Shown here: positions 60,180 to 64,000 of the stretch, piece by piece
Layout: every line of letters starts with the position of its first letter
How positions within the stretch are numbered: position 1 is the first letter of the stretch
Assembly: GCA_000341795.1 (NCBI GenBank)
Contig: AODO01000020.1
Coordinates: forward strand, 1 to 64,000
From: Rhodococcus triatomae BKS 15-14
GTDB taxonomy: Bacteria; Actinomycetota; Actinomycetes; Mycobacteriales; Mycobacteriaceae
Length of the DNA stretch: 64,000 nt
Reading direction: 5' to 3'
The notes under the pieces: generated by a model
What the model was told of the DNA's origin: nothing
The model's input: the letters and a program-made list of their open reading frames with translations, nothing else
Databases searched by the model: none
Position numbers and translations under genes: made by a program

Positions 60180-60180
60180 G

Positions 60181-60564
60181 TCACTGCTCCCCACCGGTGA
60201 CGGTCATGTCCGCCGGGGACCAGACCGCGCGCATGCCGGTGATGCGTGCCTGCTCGTCGAACGTCATGACGTCGATCGGCTCGACCGTGACGGTCTGGTC
60301 TCCGGCCTCGGTGACGACCCGGAAGTGGAAAGCGGCGGTCCCGCCCGCGACCTTGAGCGTCAGCAGCTCGGTGCTGCGCGGGACGGAGTCGAGGGCCGAG
60401 TAGAACTTCTCGATCTCCTCCCTGCCCACCTTGGGCTCGCTGCCGACCGGATCCTCGAGGGTCGCGTCGTCGGTGTAGAGGGCGGCGATGTCGGCGGAGG
60501 TGCCGTTCGCGACCGCGTCCAGGTAGTTGGACACCGCGGTACGGACGTCGTCTTCGAAGGCCAT
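60181..60564 (-). CDS. Ketosteroid isomerase-like (SnoaL/NTF2 fold) protein
   Basis: A 127-residue NTF2-fold protein. Tyr14, Asp38 (in LEDPVGSEP) and Asp98 (in EPIDVMTFDE) fall at the positions of the catalytic Tyr14, Asp38 and Asp99 of the Comamonas delta5-3-ketosteroid isomerase. It probably moves the C5-C6 double bond to C4-C5 before KstD. The ATG has GGAGT seven bases upstream. Site C, a candidate operator, lies 75 bases upstream. Confidence 0.86.
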   Translation of the reverse strand: MAFEDDVRTAVSNYLDAVANGTSADIAALYTDDATLEDPVGSEPKVGREEIEKFYSALDSVPRSTELLTLKVAGGTAAFHFRVVTEAGDQTVTVEPIDVMTFDEQARITGMRAVWSPADMTVTGGEQ

Positions 60565-60638
60565 GTCATGACTCCAGTGTGTCGAGGGGTGCTGCGACGG
60601 AGACGGTATTCACGTTCCCCACCGCCCGGCTGCAGGAT

Positions 60639-60655
60639 CTCCCACCGAGCGGGAG
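60639..60655. promoter_or_regulatory. Candidate operator CTCCC-N7-GGGAG (site C)
   Basis: Arms extend to ATCTCCC/GGGAGAT (60637-60657). It lies in the promoter region of the isomerase-kstD operon. Confidence 0.5.
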
Positions 60656-60673
60656 ATCGGTGCTGGTCACGGC

Positions 60674-60868
60674 TCACGCCATGATGTCGCGAATGTCCGG
60701 CGACGCCTGCGCAATCGCACGCTCGGCCAGCCCGAGGGGCAGCGTCGCGAACCCGTGGATTGCGCCGTCGTATCGGCGACGGATCACCGGAACACCCTGC
60801 TCTGCAAGGGCGTACGCGTAGTCGTCGCCCTCCGACCGCAGCGGGTCGCAGCCCGCCGTGACGACACC
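60674..60868 (-). pseudogene. 3' remnant of an alpha/beta-hydrolase (hormone-sensitive lipase family) gene
   Basis: Read on the minus strand, 64 codons ending in TGA give GVVTAGCDPLRSEGDDYAYA, followed by ALAEQGVPVIRRRYDGAIHG, then FATLPLGL. This is the C-terminal end of a lipase/esterase of the HSL family, with the catalytic Asp (CDPLR) and His (IHGF) but no nucleophile region. Homology stops at about 60868, a TGA lies 6 codons further upstream, and no start fits. About four fifths of the gene is missing, probably by deletion. It is oriented with kstD and sits just upstream of that operon. Confidence 0.75.
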
Positions 60869-60920
60869 ACGCCGTTGTGGCTCACGTCACACACCGGAGG
60901 TGCCATCGACCGGAAGATGC

Positions 60921-60959
60921 GGAAGACCCCGGACCGAAACGATCGGTCCGGGGTCTTCC
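60921..60959 (-). terminator. Terminator after purA
   Basis: A perfect 16-bp inverted repeat (arms GGAAGACCCCGGACCG and its complement, 60921-60936 and 60944-60959) with a seven-base loop, 36 bases after the purA stop on the minus strand. Confidence 0.8.
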
Positions 60960-60995
60960 GGGGTTCACGGCCGGCGAGCCGGCAGCGGCGCGAGG

Positions 60996-62399
<1,404 letters not shown>

Positions 62400-62436
62400 T
62401 CACGCACGGGTCCCCGCGGGCACTCGGTCCGACCGC

Positions 62437-62736
62437 TCACGCGGCGGAGTGGTCGTGCACCCACGGTGCCGGACTGATCTGCACCGCCACCGCTTCCCCC
62501 TCCGTCGCGGACCGGATCACGCAGGTCGGTGGCGCCCAGACCGCACCGTTCTCCTGGAGGTAGATCGCCCGGTCCGGGTCGCCGCCGAGCAGGAAGGCGA
62601 CGCCGCGGTCGTCCATTCCGAAACGGCCGGTCGCGTGCGCCGCGATACAGCGCGGAATCTCGGGCGGATAGTCGCCGGTGTCCAGGATCAGTTCCTCGTT
62701 CGTGGTGTTGACCATTGTGACGCTCACGGTTGCCAT
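62437..62736 (-). CDS. Small protein of unknown function
   Basis: A 99-residue protein, MATVSVTMVNTTNEELILDT at the N terminus, rich in beta-type residues and with a pair of Cys (PRCIAAHA, PPTCVIRS). No signal peptide. GAGGTGAA lies six bases before the ATG. No family was recognised with confidence; a small beta-sandwich is likely from composition. It lies 151 bases upstream of purA on the same strand. Confidence 0.6.
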   Translation of the reverse strand: MATVSVTMVNTTNEELILDTGDYPPEIPRCIAAHATGRFGMDDRGVAFLLGGDPDRAIYLQENGAVWAPPTCVIRSATEGEAVAVQISPAPWVHDHSAA

Positions 62737-62847
62737 CGAATTCACCTCGAATCGTCCGGTTCGGGTCACACTCTGTTCAACAAATTTCACGCGTTCGACA
62801 ATCCACTCGTGGCCGACGAACCGGCCGTGTCCCCGCCGTCACCTCCG

Positions 62848-63348
62848 TCATTCGGCGACGAGCGCGAACCCGGGACTACCGCCGTTCTCGGGCACGATGC
62901 CGGCGACCACGACCCCGTGCCCCGACCGCACCTCGCCGTCCGCGCGGTACGCGCCGCTGTCGGTGCGGACCGGCTCGACCGTCGCGGAACCGCCGACCAG
63001 GGTCGACATGTTGAACCACACGACGCGGACCGGACCGGGCACGGTGTCCTCCGGAAGGTCGGTGTGCAACACCATGACGTCGGGGTCGGTCGTCGACCGC
63101 TCGACGTCTGCGTGCAGCACGTGAGTGCCGATCACCGGCTGGATCTGGAACGGGTGACTGAGCATCGAGGTCGGCGTGGACATCTGACCGATCCCGAGAT
63201 CGAGCAGATCGGTCGCCGCGCGCAGGTCGGTCGACGACTCGGCGACACCCTCCTTGCGCAACTCGGTCACCACGGAGGTGAGACCGGACCGGCAGAAGCG
63301 GGTGACGCGTGCCGGCGAGCGACGGGACGGGTTGTCGGCGGTCAGCAT
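62848..63348 (-). CDS. Protein of unknown function
   Basis: A 166-residue soluble protein. The N-terminal 35 residues are basic; the rest is beta-rich with WFNMSTLVGGSATVEPVRTD and HGVVVAGIVPENGG. GGAGCATT precedes the ATG at 63348. No family was recognised. It is divergent from the kinase-like gene at 63520, with 171 bases between; nothing else was recognised in that gap. Confidence 0.6.
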   Translation of the reverse strand: MLTADNPSRRSPARVTRFCRSGLTSVVTELRKEGVAESSTDLRAATDLLDLGIGQMSTPTSMLSHPFQIQPVIGTHVLHADVERSTTDPDVMVLHTDLPEDTVPGPVRVVWFNMSTLVGGSATVEPVRTDSGAYRADGEVRSGHGVVVAGIVPENGGSPGFALVAE

Positions 63349-63519
63349 CGAATGCTCCGGGGGTCGACGTGCCGAGGTGGTTCGGCCGTACCGTCCAGCG
63401 TAGGACCGTTAAGTCTCGATAACGCTGCCGTTCGGTAAGCATCGGAGCACCGGTTGCCGGTCACGCCGGCGGCGTTCGTATCGTCGAGCGCGACCACCGC
63501 GGACCGACCGGAGCTGATC

Positions 63520-64000
63520 TTGACCATTCACGTACTCGTGTGCGGCGACCACGCGCTGCCGGAATCCCTGTCGGCACTCCCCCGGACGAGCGCGCCCGAC
63601 CTTCCCGCGAAACCCGACTTCGACACCCTGCTGCCGACTCTCGACGAGGACACCGACGCCCGGCTCGTCGTCGTCGGCGGAGACGGCGCCCTCGCCGCGA
63701 CGGTGACCAGGCTGATGCGCGGAGAGCGGCTGCACGTCGAGGTCGCGTACGTCGCCGCCGAGCGGACGCCCGCGACGCGGCTGTACGGCCTTCCCGTCGC
63801 AGAGAGTGCCGCGCGGCTGGCGGTGTCCGGGTCCGCGTCGCAGCTCCCGCTGATCCGCGACGACTCCGGCACCGCCCTCGTCGGGGCGGCCACGATCACC
63901 GGCCCCGACGAGGGGCCGCTGGTCGGAGAGGCGTACGCCGATTCCGAACGCGTGTTCTCCGGGGAGATCACGGCGCTGCGGGTGACGCCCACGACCACCC
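63520..64000 (+). CDS. Diacylglycerol-kinase-like protein, 5' part
   Basis: An open frame from a TTG at 63520 runs off the window (160 codons seen). GGAG lies upstream of the TTG. LTIHVLVCGDHALPESLSAL is followed by RLVVVGGDGALAATVTRLMR, which resembles the GGDGT nucleotide-binding motif of diacylglycerol/lipid and NAD kinases with an unusual Ala for Thr. A similar gene follows purA in mycobacteria (Rv0358 type, from memory). No GTG or ATG in frame fits the N terminus better. Confidence 0.65.
   Translation, partial: MTIHVLVCGDHALPESLSALPRTSAPDLPAKPDFDTLLPTLDEDTDARLVVVGGDGALAATVTRLMRGERLHVEVAYVAAERTPATRLYGLPVAESAARLAVSGSASQLPLIRDDSGTALVGAATITGPDEGPLVGEAYADSERVFSGEITALRVTPTTT

Overview
The window is high-GC actinobacterial DNA, most likely a Rhodococcus or close Nocardiaceae relative. 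The evidence is the GTG/TTG start usage, a 5' end that reads as F420-dependent glucose-6-phosphate dehydrogenase, a DUF222/13E12-type HNH gene with a mycobacterial-type LexA box, mycofactocin-type short-chain dehydrogenases, FprA, and KshA/KstD/HsaC-type steroid enzymes. No tRNA, rRNA, CRISPR array, prophage or insertion sequence was seen.

Region 1 (1-3.2 kb) holds the start of fgd, a DUF202 membrane protein, two tandem secreted NlpC/P60 peptidases, a VOC protein and a NagD-like HAD phosphatase.

Region 2 (3.2-30.4 kb) is an organosulfur-scavenging island on the minus strand. It has three transcription units, each headed by a SAM-I (S-box) riboswitch (about 13.0, 23.1 and 30.3 kb). Unit 1 encodes a peptide/nickel-type ABC importer, three luciferase-like (LLM) flavin monooxygenases and a DUF1684 protein. 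Unit 2 encodes four LLM monooxygenases and an MFS transporter. Unit 3 encodes a polar-amino-acid-type ABC importer, a sarcosine-oxidase-like flavoprotein, a GNAT and an LLM monooxygenase. Three LLM pairs share the same order (TGxHPxSWR type, then DszA/NtaA type). An old yellow enzyme, the SOS-type HNH gene and an FAD-Rieske protein sit among them. The shared logic is import of a sulfur compound, C-S (or C-N) cleavage by FMNH2-dependent oxygenases, and derepression when SAM is low. The flavin reductase these enzymes need is not in the window.

Region 3 (30.5-39.0 kb, minus) is a tightly packed run: ssuC-ssuA-ssuB, rhodanese, metZ, BtuF/C/D-type importer and an MBL-CobU fusion. It joins sulfonate uptake, methionine synthesis and cobalamin salvage. 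Region 4 (39.2-42.9 kb) has fprA, an amidohydrolase, an F420/PPOX protein, a DUF456 protein and a VOC protein.

Region 5 (43-60.9 kb) is a steroid- or terpenoid-like catabolic cluster. It has a CoA-transferase/racemase, a Baeyer-Villiger monooxygenase, three SDRs (two mycofactocin type), KshA, HsaA-like and HsaC-like enzymes, IclR and PadR regulators, an MFS transporter, KstD and a ketosteroid isomerase. MocR, small-membrane-protein and ogt genes interrupt it. A recurring inverted repeat (CTCCC-N7-GGGAG) lies in three of its promoter regions. A truncated alpha/beta-hydrolase remnant lies just beyond kstD. Region 6 (60.9-64 kb) has purA, two unrecognised small genes and the start of a diacylglycerol-kinase-like gene.
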